The notes: generated by a model from the sequence alone, not told the origin. A stretch of DNA of 64,000 nucleotides from Lucinisca nassula (GCA_963580285.1 OY757023.1:130480027-130544026), one strand, 5' to 3'. Positions 44,701 to 52,990 are shown, counted from the first letter of the stretch. Program-made: numbers and translations.

Positions 44701-47629
44701 GCGACTGTACACGACTTTACGACCCAGGTTCTTAGAAGCTTCAGAGGCGGTCTTGTACTGCACGGGTAGTATAAGAAGAAGAAGAAAACTTACTTCAAGA
44801 TCTACATGGGCTAATCTCACCTCCCAGGCGTCGACATCTCGGGCATTTCTTCTGAAACAAAATTAGTTAACATGTATTTAACATGTACACTCGTATATCC
44901 TTAGGTTCTCGTTTGAAACTAATGTTACTGGAAGGATCGTTCATGTAAATATAATGCTATTGGAACTTCTAGCCCGGACTTTTATGCTTGTATTCATTAT
45001 TACAAGAAATCACATATGCGTCCGATAAATGGGGCTGTGGCTAGCAGTGTAGACCCACTTCAGACGCCTGATCAGGGTATAGACTTCTTGCTTAACTTGC
45101 AGCAAATAAGAAAACCCAACAAAATTGGAAAATGGACATGTCAACAGTCATGGAGTAGAAGAGTACCACAATTCTGATAACTTGACCACAGATAATTCAT
45201 ACGGCCCCCGCCCATAGGGGCTTGAAGAAATATATGGGCTGCATGATGCTTCTACGCAGAGCTGAATCCGGCCCGCACACTAGTACTGGTAAACCACTTA
45301 GAGGATCTAAGCCTGTCCAGGAACCGCGGTGCGAGGCGGACCGTCCATGCTAATAAACCCTATTGGTTTGATTGGGCGACAGGGCTTGAGATGTTATTTT
45401 ATCTCAATGTCGGGTAAAAGTCCCACAAAATTGGAAGCAACGTCTCTAATATGACCTTTACAGTGTTGACGGGGACGTTAAACCTCAAATCAAACAAACA
45501 AACAATTAATAAATCATAACTAATTCGAAGTCACTCTTAGACCCTAGAAAAGTTTTCCCCATAGCTCTAGATATCCGTATGTTTAGGACAATCTAGAGAA
45601 TTTGTTTCCCCTTATTTTATCTCCAAAAGGTATGCTGTGTGTTTGTTTGATTTAAAGTTTAACGTCCGTGTCAACACTGTATGGGTCATTTTGGAAACGT
45701 TGCTTCCACTTTTGTGGGATTTTTACTCGATATTGAGATGAAATGACTTCTCAAGCCCTGCCGCCCAATGAAACCAATAGCGTTTATAAGCATGGACGGG
45801 CCGACTCGCACCGCATTGCCTGGGTAGGCTTAGATCGTCTAAGCGGTTTACCAGTACTCGTGTTCGAGTCGGTTTCAGCTCTGCGTGGAATCATCATGCA
45901 GCCCATGAATTTCTCCAAGCCCCGATGGGCGAGGGCTCCATATGTATGCTGTGTGTACACAATAGAATCGCCTCAGCGAGGCGACTCTAATGTGTACACA
46001 CAACATTTGTTTGGGTATAGAAGATTGAAAACTTGAGACATGCCCATAATGCCTCAGTACTGATTCTCTGAAGATCTCTCAGTAGTTTGAGCTACCTCTA
46101 TCTCGAACAAATGTGCATGGTCCCAAGGGTGTTTGAGCTATTGACGTTTGACTGTAGAAATAGTAAACTAAAATTCGTTGAAGTTTCATGTTGAAATTCG
46201 ACTGTAACCCAGGCGTTTTAGATTTAGATCAAAATCACTTACCCGCCATCAAAGCAGTGTGCTGCCGTCAGTATCCACCGATCATTCAGGACCGAGCCCC
46301 CGCAGTAGACTGTTCTGAAGTCTATGGGGATCAGGCCCAGCAGTCGTTTTGTCACTATTCTCCCTTTAAGAGAAACCAACCATGGTGTTTCACCTTGGTT
46401 CACAGTGTTGCCCCCGATAACCCTTTTCTGTCTCGAAAGTGCTTGTGTACCTGCTAAACATTCAGTAAACATTAATAATCAAAGTACTGTATCACTGCAT
46501 TACGAAAATACGCCTATAAAAATATATTGAAAATTTTACCACCGAAAAAACATCAACAAAAAAAAACACAGTTACTTTCCCTCAAAATGGTCAATTGGCT
46601 AGCCAAGCCGAAAATATTAAAGCGATGCACACAATCAAAGACGAACTATTACTTAAATAAATAGCGACGGAAGAACCGCCCAGGAACGGCCATTGAAAGG
46701 TATCTCAAGGGGTGTGTGTGGGGGGGGGGATGGGGGGGGGGGCTTAAATCGATTTTACACGGTCGCTATCCTTGCTCTTACTTCTGTTCTGGCTAAGATA
46801 AATTATATGTATTTGTTCAGTCCGCAAGAAAGCGTGCTAAACCATCAGTGCAACATCTCCGAGTACATATAAAATTGGCCCCGTCAAGCGTTTTTAGTAC
46901 TTATCGCCTATGCGAGCAGCGAAGGTTCAGGCGAGCCTGCGCATCCGCGCAGTCTCGCCAGAACCTTCGCTGCTCGCTCATACAAGCAGTGAATCAAGAG
47001 GAACCTTCAGACAGAAAGCCATATCCCTGACACCTCTGAATGGCTGGGCATGCGTAGTTAAAATTTTTCATGACGGAATGCTCGAAGACACAAATTTGCT
47101 TGGCGGGGCTAAAATGAAAAACATAACGGTGAGGTTTCGGCAGCAGGAAATAACTGAAATGCTGGCGCAAAAGAAAACCAACAGTTACACACATGTGCCA
47201 GACCAGAGAGAAAGCGTCGCGTACCAGTCAAATACATTTTAAATAAACCTTTACGCTGGAACCGTCATAGAGTCAAGAATAAACTCTATACGCCTGTAAA
47301 CCCAACATTTCTTTAAAAACAGGGGTTTATATTTTCTTGTTCTTTGGGATCGCTGATTCCAATTTCGAGTTTCGAAAATGTTTGAGGGTCATTGATGAGG
47401 CCTGATTGGCCGAAACTAGCTAATCTGGCTAGAAAAAAAATCGCATGTTTACTCCATATTTTTGTCCGTTGTGCTTCCAAAGTATAACCCTTTCAAGAAC
47501 ATATTTATAGGCAATAAATTCACAGAATTGTTGATATGTAATGAGTATAAGATTATTCCAGAACTTACTGTAAAACTCAAGATACAAAAGCAGAATCCAA
47601 ATGAATTTCGAACTGCGTTTTAACTCCAT
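32540..47629 (-). CDS. Secreted S1 family serine protease, chymotrypsin fold, complete gene in seven coding exons
   Basis: The coding parts are 47569-47629, 46243-46450, 44794-44851, 41951-42068, 38443-38607, 36528-36679 and 32540-32701 (924 nt, 307 aa plus TAG). Every junction has GT/AG, and phases agree across all six introns (1, 2, 0, 1, 1, 0). Residues 1-20 are a signal peptide (K4, R5, K8, then a hydrophobic run). The propeptide ends QKR30, followed by VIGG (31-34), so the enzyme is a secreted zymogen probably activated by cleavage after Arg. The triad is H85 (TAAHC), D154 (NDIALV) and S257 (GDSGGP). Positions equivalent to chymotrypsin 189, 216 and 226 read Gly, Thr and Ala, so specificity is unlikely to be trypsin-like; small or hydrophobic P1 residues are inferred. 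Cys191 is present but the usual Cys220 is absent. There are extra loops at about 49-66 and 110-130. It is most like molluscan chymotrypsin-like or elastase-like proteases; physiological role unknown. Confidence 0.9.
32744..33010 (-). mobile_element. MITE-A, right end lost
   Basis: CATTACGAAAACACACC start; hairpin TCGTTACAACCGTCTCAACG intact but for a few changes. Confidence 0.8.
33136..33418 (+). mobile_element. MITE-A, complete
   Basis: CATTACGAAAACACGCG to GGCGTGTTTTCGTAAT; outer hairpin arms decayed, CCGCCTCGATGAGGCGG core intact. Confidence 0.85.
33655..33862 (-). repeat. S5 SINE
   Basis: GAACGTAGCATGTTACATATG and GACTCGAACCGCAGTGGTG on the plus strand mark the tRNA-like head. Confidence 0.75.
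33898..34100 (+). mobile_element. MITE-A, 3' truncated
   Basis: CATCACGAAAACACGCTTAT start, hairpin GAACCGGCTCGGCGAGGCGG; ends at the next array. Confidence 0.8.
34112..34282. repeat. CTATTGCCAGTTAACTGG palindromic array
   Basis: Three to four copies of a self-complementary unit spaced by GCGGTTTTACGTTTAAAT-like linkers. Confidence 0.85.
34575..34880 (+). repeat. S1 with poly-C at its 5' edge
   Basis: A C run at about 34577-34600, then CACCCAACGCCCATCTGGGC, ending GTTAAATCTCAATTC. Confidence 0.8.
34985..35205 (+). mobile_element. MITE-A remnant
   Basis: TATGGTAGAACTGGGGTTTTC, one short arm, and GGCCTGTTTTTTTGGTAATG. Confidence 0.6.
35234..35500 (+). mobile_element. MITE-A, right arm mostly deleted
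   Basis: CATCACAAAAACGCGCC to GGCGTGTTTGCGTAATG. Confidence 0.8.
35644..35800 (+). repeat. S4 SINE with target-site duplication
   Basis: A tRNA-like head with B box GGATCGATCCC and an anticodon-loop-like CTTGTAA (TGT, Thr-like). The tail is CTCACTCACTC. ACGTTAAAATGG repeats at 35632-35643 and 35801-35812. It sits in a CTATTGCCAGTTAACTGG repeat (about 35610-35842). Confidence 0.9.
36241..36500 (+). mobile_element. MITE-B, hairpin loop deleted, beside exon 6
   Basis: CATCACGTGACCAAGTCCG to GTGTTATCGTAAT. The central CCGCCTC...GAGGCGG is gone (TTAGAACCAACGAGC). Confidence 0.85.
36528..36679 (-). CDS. Protease exon 6: C168/C182 loop and S1-pocket wall
   Basis: It encodes residues 205-254, including LPALDNRVC, RLCAGF and YEGGICP. 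The C168-C182 pair is present, and the residue at position 189 is Gly251. The acceptor is TTATTTGTTTCAG and the donor CCG|GTAAGA. A MITE-B copy ends about 27 bp beyond the donor, inside the intron. Confidence 0.92.
36823..37300 (+). mobile_element. Retrozyme family 2, interrupted by E1 fragment
   Basis: Unit sequence at 36823-37032 and its continuation (AACTAGTCTGACCCAG) at about 37210-37300 are separated by a minus-strand E1 3' fragment (about 37032-37206). It lies just upstream of protease exon 6, in intron 5 of 6. Confidence 0.75.
36862..36905 (+). ncRNA. Decayed family 2 hammerhead
   Basis: GGGTCACTGATGA and GTCTGGCCC remain, but stem II and stem III are eroded (GGTGTAATGCGGGAAATATAT). 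Not expected to cleave. Confidence 0.6.
37310..37805 (+). repeat. E1, 3' half
   Basis: TTATGGTTTTCTTTTGCTCC to TTTCACTTCTACTTT. Confidence 0.75.
37885..38117 (-). repeat. S5 SINE, long copy
   Basis: Tail complement TTTTACGGCCCTTTCAAG at one side, head GCCTCCGTGGCCTAGTGAA on the minus strand; B box GGTTCGAGCC. Confidence 0.82.
38443..38607 (-). CDS. Protease exon 5: catalytic Asp
   Basis: It encodes residues 150-203: LWNNDIALVRLED with catalytic D154, then GQICKMTGWG with the Cys136 equivalent. The acceptor is CTATTTTCAG|AT and the donor GCAG|GTATGT. Asp149 is split G|AT with exon 4 and Gly204 is split G|GC with exon 6. An unusual extra Cys follows GWG. Confidence 0.93.
38701..38955 (+). mobile_element. 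MITE-B, hairpin deleted, beside exon 5
   Basis: CATCCCGTGAACAAGTCCG to GATGTGTTATCGT; starts about 93 bp upstream of the exon 5 acceptor. Confidence 0.8.
39297..39520 (-). repeat. S5 SINE
   Basis: TTAGGGCCCTTTGAATATC to CCACCAGGCCAAGAAG; B box AGGTTCGAGTCCC-like on the minus strand. Confidence 0.72.
39843..40108 (+). repeat. E1 3' fragment joined to retrozyme
   Basis: GTGGCGATTTATTTATG to TTTTACTTCTACTTTC. Confidence 0.75.
40108..40545 (+). mobile_element. Retrozyme family 1, single unit
   Basis: It starts at TTTCTTATG and covers one unit plus about 60 bp of the next. It is preceded directly by an E1 3' end (39843-40108) and followed by the mariner left end. Confidence 0.85.
40441..40486 (+). 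ncRNA. Type I hammerhead ribozyme, family 1, decayed
   Basis: The core CTGATGA/GAAA and stem I are intact. Stem II has a C/A mismatch (AACC side) and stem III reads ACTACGAAGT, so it is probably weak or inactive. Cleavage would be after 40480. Confidence 0.8.
40546..41800 (+). pseudogene. Degraded mariner-family transposon
   Basis: A probable transposase start at 40652 (MEAHASEK) is quickly broken. Blocks in shifting frames follow: NLYDPETQRESVAWK and SPPPKEAKVEESAKKV near 40.94-41.06 kb, FHRDNAPCHR near 41.34 kb, YSPDLAPMDFGVF near 41.43 kb and ELKMAVRTTV near 41.52 kb. The strand that normally carries the first catalytic Asp (TTDETW) reads TTAKTG. The left end is CTGTTGTACGCTTCAAACAA after a TA, abutting a retrozyme copy. 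The right end near 41.77-41.80 kb is degenerate. It lies in intron 4 of the protease gene, antisense to it. Confidence 0.85.
41951..42068 (-). CDS. Protease exon 4: insertion loop and HPNY segment
   Basis: This 118-nt exon encodes residues 110-148. It ends with DRIIIHPNYDGN, the family's conserved HPxY strand before the catalytic Asp. The first 20 or so residues are a charged loop (DRFMDFLGKFFEKKEW) longer than in trypsin. The acceptor is TTGTCTTCAG. The donor, G|GTAAAA, is weaker than the others. The broken mariner ends about 150 bp into the following intron. Confidence 0.88.
42150..42255 (+). repeat. E1 3'-end fragment
   Basis: TTCCATTAGGGTCTATTTG to CATTGCCTTCACC. Confidence 0.7.
42441..42714 (+). 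mobile_element. MITE-A, degraded hairpin
   Basis: CATCACGCAAACATGCC to GGCGTGTTCTCGTGAAG. Confidence 0.8.
42861..43141 (-). mobile_element. MITE-A, best-preserved copy
   Basis: CATTACGAAAACACACC to GGCGTGTTTTCGTGATG. The hairpin, including flanking TTTCTTATTTCTGCTC and its complement, spans about 42945-43056 with arms over 50 bp. Confidence 0.92.
43240..43780 (+). repeat. E1 copy
   Basis: CTACTGAGAATTAGAGAG to TGCCTTCACTTC, with a deletion near 43585. Confidence 0.75.
43878..44183. mobile_element. Second CGGAACCC-ended palindromic-array MITE
   Basis: Ends TACGGAACCCGGGATGGGACAT and its inexact complement; a shorter, more diverged CAAGATA array inside. No clear target duplication. Confidence 0.8.
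44230..44355 (-). repeat. S1 fragment
   Basis: GAATGGTCCGACTCGCACC to AGCTCTGTGTAGAAGC. Confidence 0.7.
44794..44851 (-). CDS. Protease exon 3: 58-nt mini-exon
   Basis: It encodes RNARDVDAWEVRLAHVDLE (residues 91-109), the counterpart of the W..RLG.HDL segment of S1 proteases. The acceptor is TTTTGTTTCAG and the donor GAA|GTAAGT. It starts in phase 2, completing Gly90 as GG|A, and ends in phase 0, which matches both neighbours. Confidence 0.9.
44860..45202. other. Intron 2 sequence with a small P1 trace
   Basis: TGTAGACCCACTTCAGACGCC near 45045 is P1-like; nothing else seen. Confidence 0.5.
45203..45515 (+). repeat. S1, full length
   Basis: GCCCCCGCCCATAGGGGCTTG to CCTCAAATCAAACAAACAAAC; a useful reference copy. 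Confidence 0.85.
45640..45945 (-). repeat. S1, full length, inverted to the previous
   Basis: GATTTAAAGTTTAACGTCCG to CAAGCCCCGATGGGCGAGGG. With 45203-45515 it forms a long inverted pair in intron 2. Confidence 0.85.
45945..46154 (+). mobile_element. MITE-C, 5' truncated
   Basis: Hairpin GTATGCTGTGTGTACACAAT / ATGTGTACACACAACAT and end TTGACGTTTGACTG. Confidence 0.78.
46243..46450 (-). CDS. Protease exon 2: activation site and catalytic His
   Basis: It encodes residues 22-90: the propeptide TQALSRQKR, the new N-terminus VIGG, CGGS and TAAHC with catalytic H85. The acceptor is TTTAGCAG|GT and the donor GG|GTAAGT. About 10 residues more than in typical trypsins separate the VSL strand from the first Cys (C70). 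A MITE-A fragment starts about 45 bp upstream of the acceptor. Confidence 0.92.
46565..47275 (-). repeat. E1 copy interrupted by P2
   Basis: CTTTCCCTCAAAATGGTCAA to the P2 left edge, resuming at GGCAGCAGGAAATAACTG. Contains a G-rich run at about 46713-46741. Confidence 0.75.
46878..47109. mobile_element. P2 palindromic element
   Basis: GCCCCGTCAAGCG and CTTGGCGGGGC ends; hairpin GCGAGCAGCGAAGGTTC and complement at about 46911-46979. Confidence 0.88.
47330..47512 (+). mobile_element. Retrozyme family 2 fragment with hammerhead, protease intron 1
   Basis: One partial unit with a hammerhead at 47386-47431: stem II GGCC/GGCC, GAAA, stem III ACTAGCTAAT. The core is changed to TTGATGA. Its right edge is about 57 bp from the exon 1 donor, antisense to the gene. 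Confidence 0.75.
47569..47629 (-). CDS. Protease exon 1: start codon and signal peptide
   Basis: The ATG at 47629 follows CAATAA and opens 20 codons with a basic n-region and the hydrophobic run FIWILLLYL. The exon ends in phase 1 at a consensus donor, A|GTAAGT. That phase is the one exon 2 requires, and the joined codon is AGT (Ser21). A TTGTTTCAG acceptor-like site lies about 55 bp upstream of the ATG, so this exon may also carry spliced 5' UTR. The choice rests on phase, donor quality and hydrophobicity, not on homology. Confidence 0.72.
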
Positions 47630-47800
47630 TTATTGTGATTAGATGTATCTCTCTACACTCCCCTACCGCTCTGAAACAATGAAGCCCAATTTCACATTTT
47701 GTGATGTAAATAATTAACATTAATAACAACGATAAACTATGTGAGTCAAGCTTCAGTCAAACGACTATTATCCTAATGATCATAAGTATTTGGACATATA

Positions 47801-47876
47801 CGCCCAAGCAAACAGTGCAGACCCTGATCAGACTGCTCCTTCAGGAGCAGTCTGATCAGGGTCTACACTGTTCGCC
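47801..47876. repeat. P1 hairpin
   Basis: GATCAGACTGCTCCTTCAGG palindrome with arms of about 30 bp. Confidence 0.82.
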
Positions 47877-47879
47877 ATT

Positions 47880-48705
47880 TCGTTTGCGCCTTTTGAACTC
47901 CTTGCAAGTTCGTGAAACAAAGTTGTTGACATTTTTCGGAAAATTACAGTAAGTCCACAAGGTGTCCGATTTTTTAGAATGTTTACGGTATCCTAATGAT
48001 ATCTAGGTTAGGAGATCAATGTTTGATAATGATTTGATAAACGCTTTACTATTTACACGTCCATGCAGCTTTGTGTTCTATCAAGATGAAAGCATTTTTC
48101 GTGTACTTTACAATGTCGACCATACTCATTTTGTTTACTTATTCCCACTTTTACGACGCCATTTGAAACGTGTTACTCCGTCTGGGAACGAAAAATAATT
48201 TCAGACTAGCATTCCTTCCTTTTGTCGTGGAGGGCAGTTGGACCTGTATCTTGCGTTAATGGGGGTACAGCCGATAGAGAGGGAGTGTTATTATTTTTTC
48301 TCTGTCTACAGGTCCGTTCAATTTAGACGTAGTCTTATAATCTCCTTTCTGGCCTACATTTGATTTTTTAGTGAAAATTAATTATATAACACATAACGAA
48401 TTTCTTGAATTCTTTAATATTCGGTGTGCTAATGCGTTGAACTAGAAAGTGTATACTAAGTAACAATGCAAAGAGTGACATTGTAGGAACTTAGATTCTG
48501 ACAAAAATGTTTTGGTTTATCGAGATAAACGCCAATGTTAACATCGACAGTCTATCATAGGGAAAATTATTAATAAACGCATGCGCATACGGTACTCAAC
48601 AAAATAGTTCGTTTGAAGAAACGGACGTGTTTTTATTATTATTACTTTTTTCTTTCTTTTTGTTTTTTACAAAATCTTCCTTAATTGTGTATTTTTTGCT
48701 TGAAA
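47880..48705. other. No feature recognised
   Basis: AT-rich, no shared repeat and no convincing coding frame. Confidence 0.45.
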
Positions 48706-48708
48706 GTA

Positions 48709-49067
48709 CAGTAGAACTTCGATGGCTCGAACACCGATGGCTCGTTTACCATGGATATGTCGAACCCATTCTTGAGCCCCTAGCGAAATCCTCTACATAA
48801 GAAATAGTGGGGGATAATTAAGGACATTTTAGTTTTTTATCTTGCAAATGTATGCTCTGTGTACTCATTAGAATCGCCTCGATTAGGCGATTCTAATGAG
48901 TACATACAACATACATTTATAATACAGAACACTGAAAAGATATCCACAATTATCTCCATTAAGTCTCCTGGTATGGCACTAATTGTAACCTTCTTTGGCT
49001 CGAACTACCGCTGTCTCGAACAAATTTTCATGGTCCCAAAGGGATTCGAGCCATCGAAGTTCGACTG
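48709..49067 (+). mobile_element. MITE-C, complete
   Basis: CAGTAGAACTTCGATGGC to CATCGAAGTTCGACTG between TA dinucleotides (48707-48708, 49068-49069); hairpin ACTCATTAGAATCGCCTC present. Confidence 0.9.
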
Positions 49068-49069
49068 TA

Positions 49070-49880
49070 ATATGGCATTTTATGTGGCAGCTCATCAATT
49101 CTTGGGGCCTTTAATATGGCAATGTTGAAACTCAGTAAATTATTTGCTGAAATACGGCATAGTTATGCTCGATCAACTTAGTTTAGACTGACTGACGGTT
49201 GTTTTTAAGGTAACCGGGCGCCATGGGCACATAGGGGCTACCCCCAGTTCGCCATCTGTGATTAGTTGTAGGTACTGCTCTTTTCCCTCGGCTGCCAATA
49301 TGCTGACTCCTGTCTGCTTGACAGTTATCAGCTAGCCGATTGGGAGTTAGGTGACTTCTTTCGCGGAGGATATGAGAAGTAGGTCAATCCCACCTAGTTT
49401 AGTTTGATTGCTGTTACTTTTATTGCTCCTTCCTCCTATGTCAGTATAACAACCAATCAATGCCTACGAAACAAATTACTGGTTCTAGTGTTCTGCAGAG
49501 CTTTAGGGAAAACTGGTACCCAGTCCATCTGAACCGTAGAAACTTAACTGATGTCATTTCCTCTAACCAAAGGCAGTTCGATCTTACTTTAGTCACAGTA
49601 GTGACCGTGGTTCTTGCATCGAACTCACACTAAATAGATTCGAGGCTGGCAATTAATTTCAATAAGGACTGGAGGGTGGCAACATAGTACGGTCCCTTTC
49701 TATTGATTGACATTTACACCTACCCTGGTGCCATTTATTCCGTAAATTAATACATGTAAACATTATAGCAGACCATTCAAGGAATAAATCGTATAGGTTA
49801 TACAAAGGGGCGGTACTTACCACACTACAGTCCTTACCGCCATTAACCTATTACAGTTAAATGCCAGCCTAGATTCGACT
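49070..49880. other. No feature recognised
   Basis: Balanced composition compared with the flanks, but no long frame and no repeat seen elsewhere in the window. Confidence 0.45.
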
Positions 49881-49882
49881 TG

Positions 49883-50098
49883 GTTCACCGACAAGAAAGT
49901 TCACCGACATGCATTTTGGAGACAGATCACCGACACATTGGAAGACAGTTCACCGACACATTTGAACACAGTTCACCGACACACTCGAAGAAGTTCACCG
50001 ACACATTTGAACACAGTTCATTGACACACTCGAAGACAGTTCACCGACACATCTGGAGAGGGTCAACCGACATATTTGGAGACAGTTTACCGAGAAAC
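49883..50098 (+). repeat. 23-bp minisatellite
   Basis: About nine units of AGTTCACCGACACATTTGAA plus CAC, variable in the second half; directly followed by S1. Confidence 0.88.
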
Positions 50099-50285
50099 TT
50101 TCCCGCCCCCGCACATCGGGGCTTGGAGAAATAGATTGGGCTGCACGATGCTTCCACACAGAGTTGATACCGACCGCAATTGAGTACTGGTAATCCGCTT
50201 AGGTCTAAGCCTACCCAGAAAATTGCTGCAGGTCGGCACGTCCATGCTTATAAACCCCATTGGTTTCATAGGACGGCAGTTACCT
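50099..50285 (+). repeat. S1, 3' truncated
   Basis: GCCCCCGCACATCGGGGCTTG to CATTGGTTTCATAGGACGGC. Confidence 0.78.
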
Positions 50286-50498
50286 GTCTAATCTAATTGG
50301 AAACTATTGCCTTATCCCTTAAGATGCCGAGGAAAAAAATGCATCTAAAACGTCTCACAAACATTTCAAATGTATTTACGCACACAAACAAATAGTGTGG
50401 ACCCAGATCAGACTGTTCCTATGTCCACGCTGTTTGCAACAATAACTTCTGAAGTGACTAGCAGACGACAAAACAGACGGAACTTGATGTGATTGTGA

Positions 50499-50774
50499 CA
50501 TTACGAACACGCCTATACAAATATATTGCAACCTTTATCGCCGAAAAAAAAATGAAAATTTTATGATGAAAAAATTGTGATATTTTTCCTATTTCTGCTA
50601 TAGATTGTGGGCACTCGTTAGAACCGCCTCATTGAGGCGGTTCTAACGAGTACCCACAATCTATATTTTAGAGCAGAAATACGAAAAATAAGGTATACCC
50701 CCGGAAATCCTAGTTTTACTATATAAAAGTGGGGTTCACGGGGGTCAAAATTGTATAGGCGTGTTTTCGTGATG
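50499..50774 (-). mobile_element. MITE-A, complete
   Basis: CATTACGAACACGCC to GGCGTGTTTTCGTGATG; hairpin CGTTAGAACCGCCTC-ATT-GAGGCGG intact. A P1 fragment lies just left (about 50390-50445). Confidence 0.9.
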
Positions 50775-50789
50775 ATCTTAAGGGTTAAA

Positions 50790-51290
50790 TGACCAATTAT
50801 TTTGTCTTATTTAAGGCCACTGATGTTCACACTCGCATCTGAACAGAGAGCTCTTTGGAATATTTAAGTATAAAATACGAAAAGACGTTATGTTTGAGCA
50901 AATTATTTATAAATAAATCGATAACTTTAAGAATGCAAAGGCAAACATGCATGCTTGTCTATTCTACTATTTTCGTACTCGAAGAGTCTCTATACTGTCA
51001 ACACAGGCCTTCATTTAATTTCGCCCGTCCATTATTTTGGCAATCCATCTCCATTTCTGTCTCCAAACGTTTACCTTCTACAACGGAATTATCTGGGATT
51101 TGAAAATTTATCAAATTATTCATTCAGCTACTTACATGTATATAAGGCCAAGACTTTGTGTGATTGTTTGCTTGCTCAAACTCTGTCGTCTGTCCTTATT
51201 ATCGGCCGAAGATACGACCTGTCCGACCTTCCCTAGGGCTGGGAAACTTCCGTTGAACCATCGAAACGTTCTAACGAGCACCCACAATTT
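50790..51290. other. No feature recognised
   Basis: Several overlapping short plus-strand ORFs without family resemblance; a MITE-B right arm (CGTTCTAACGAGCACCCAC) at about 51266. Confidence 0.45.
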
Positions 51291-51384
51291 ATGTTTGACG
51301 TAGAGATAAGAAAAATGTCACAAATAATAACGTTTTGGGTGATATGAAATAATGCATTATGTTACATTTGTTTTTCTCTGTTTA

Positions 51385-51615
51385 ACTTGAGGTTTACCGT
51401 CCCCGTCAACACTGTAAACTTCATCTTAAAGACGCGGGACTTTTACCCGACATTGAGATGACGCCCGACGATACAAATAGGATTTATAAGCATGGACGGT
51501 CCGACCCGACTCGCACACATGGCTTTTCCTGGGCAGGCTTAGATCCGCTAAGCGGTTTACCAGTACTCGTGTGCGGTTGGTTTCAGCTCTGCGTGGAAGC
51601 ATCCTGCAGCCCATC
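51385..51615 (-). repeat. S1 copy with internal deletion
   Basis: TTGAGGTTTACCGTCCCCG to GAAGCATCCTGCAGCCC; about 25 bp missing near 51430. Confidence 0.75.
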
Positions 51616-51751
51616 TGTCATCTATGATAACTGACGTTAGCAAAATCAAAGCATTGATAACACTGGTTGGTCGATTGTCGTTGTTTTTAGATAGGAAAAG
51701 TGAACGGAGGACAGACCGTTTCGTTAAGCTTTTAAATTCCTGTGCTTCAAG

Positions 51752-51825
51752 CAAACAGTGTAGACCCTCATCAGACGCCACGTTCAGTAGCGTCTGATGT
51801 GGGTCTACACTGTTTGCCAAACCCA
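51752..51825. repeat. P1 hairpin
   Basis: AGCAAACAGTGTAGACCC and complement around CGCCACGTTCAGTAGCGTC. Confidence 0.82.
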
Positions 51826-52087
51826 GCATAATATTTGAGTCCATATTCTATAAATAATCCTCTTATATCTCACAGCGATAAGAATAGCGCGCACATTTTC
51901 TATAAATAACAATTATCTGGATTTCCTATAAATCAGTGATTGTCACGTGGGTACAGCACTGAAGAGCCTCTCGGCTTAGTAAGTTTGGTTCGACTGACAA
52001 ACAATCGACGCAAAAAGTGTAGAAGCCATGACAGAAAGTATCTGTATCTGTTCGTTAAGAGATTTAATTTAAGAAATGGAATTTATT

Positions 52088-52210
52088 TTTCTGCAGTTCA
52101 TGGACGTATGAACGCAGTGGGTCGCGTGCAAAGTAAATGAACCCCGAAGGGGTTCATGTAAACTTTGTTAGCGACCCACTGTCGTTCATACTTTCAGGAA
52201 CAGCAGAAAA
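52088..52210. repeat. P3 hairpin
   Basis: TATGAACGCAGTGGGTCGC / GCGACCCACTGTCGTTCATA around GAACCCCGAAGGGGTTC. A single arm with TATGAACGCAGT recurs near 52429, so the family has another copy. Confidence 0.75.
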
Positions 52211-52672
52211 ATTAAGTTTATTTTTTATATTTGCATTATTTGCCCCTCATCACTGGGCGAAAAAATGCTTGTAGGGAAAACTTTTAAAGCTGAAAAACAT
52301 TTACACGCTGTTTTTTCTACAAAGAGCAGAGCAGCGTTGACGTCATCAACGCCCGTAGAGAACAATGGTTTAGAATGACGTCACTTAACGTCACTGAAAA
52401 TCATGTGATTCGATTTGTTCATGGAAGTATGAACGCAGTTGTTTTCTATAGGTTTACATTAGACTTTACATTGGAAATGTAAATATTCATACTTGAACAT
52501 TATGTCTCTGGTATGTGAATACGGGACATACTTATGGTGCACTGTATCCGCGTGACATTTCCTTGCTTAATGCACATGTACACTGGAATTCCCCCATTTA
52601 GACACAATTAAAACTAAATATGTTTTTAAAAGTATATTTAGACGGTTTCAATTGTTTCTACACCCGATTACC

Positions 52673-52990
52673 GGCCGGCCTCGGTAGCTCAGTCGGATGC
52701 GTGTCTGACTGGTGATCAGGAAAACGCGGGTTCGATACCTGCCGGAGTGGGCAACATTCTTTAGTGGTAGTTGATCCTGAAATCTTTTCTACGGTCATTC
52801 TCACCCTTCCGCTGATTCAAGAAGGGCAGTTGTCAGTTTCTGGTGAAAGAATGTGCACTGTTCTGGTTTACCGCTTACGTATAAGCCTGCCCAAGAAAAA
52901 TGTGGATAGGTAAACTGACCGGCTCAAAATGACTTAAATAGTGTTTACTGGGCCGTTAAAATTCAATAGAAAGAAACAGACAAACAAACA
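52673..52990 (+). repeat. S2 SINE, full length
   Basis: A box TAGCTCAGTCGG and B box GGTTCGATACC; ~230-bp body, tail GTTAAAATTCAATAGAAAG then ACAAACAAAC. Confidence 0.88.

Noticed and set aside
44608..44790. Extension of protease exon 3 into downstream open frame
   Set aside because: A consensus GTAAGT donor and phase agreement with exon 4 fix the end at 44794; the extension has no protease similarity.
49880..50134. His/Thr-rich ORF (HSSPTHSKKFTDTFE)
   Set aside because: Minisatellite of 23 bp; frame retained only by chance and ends in S1.
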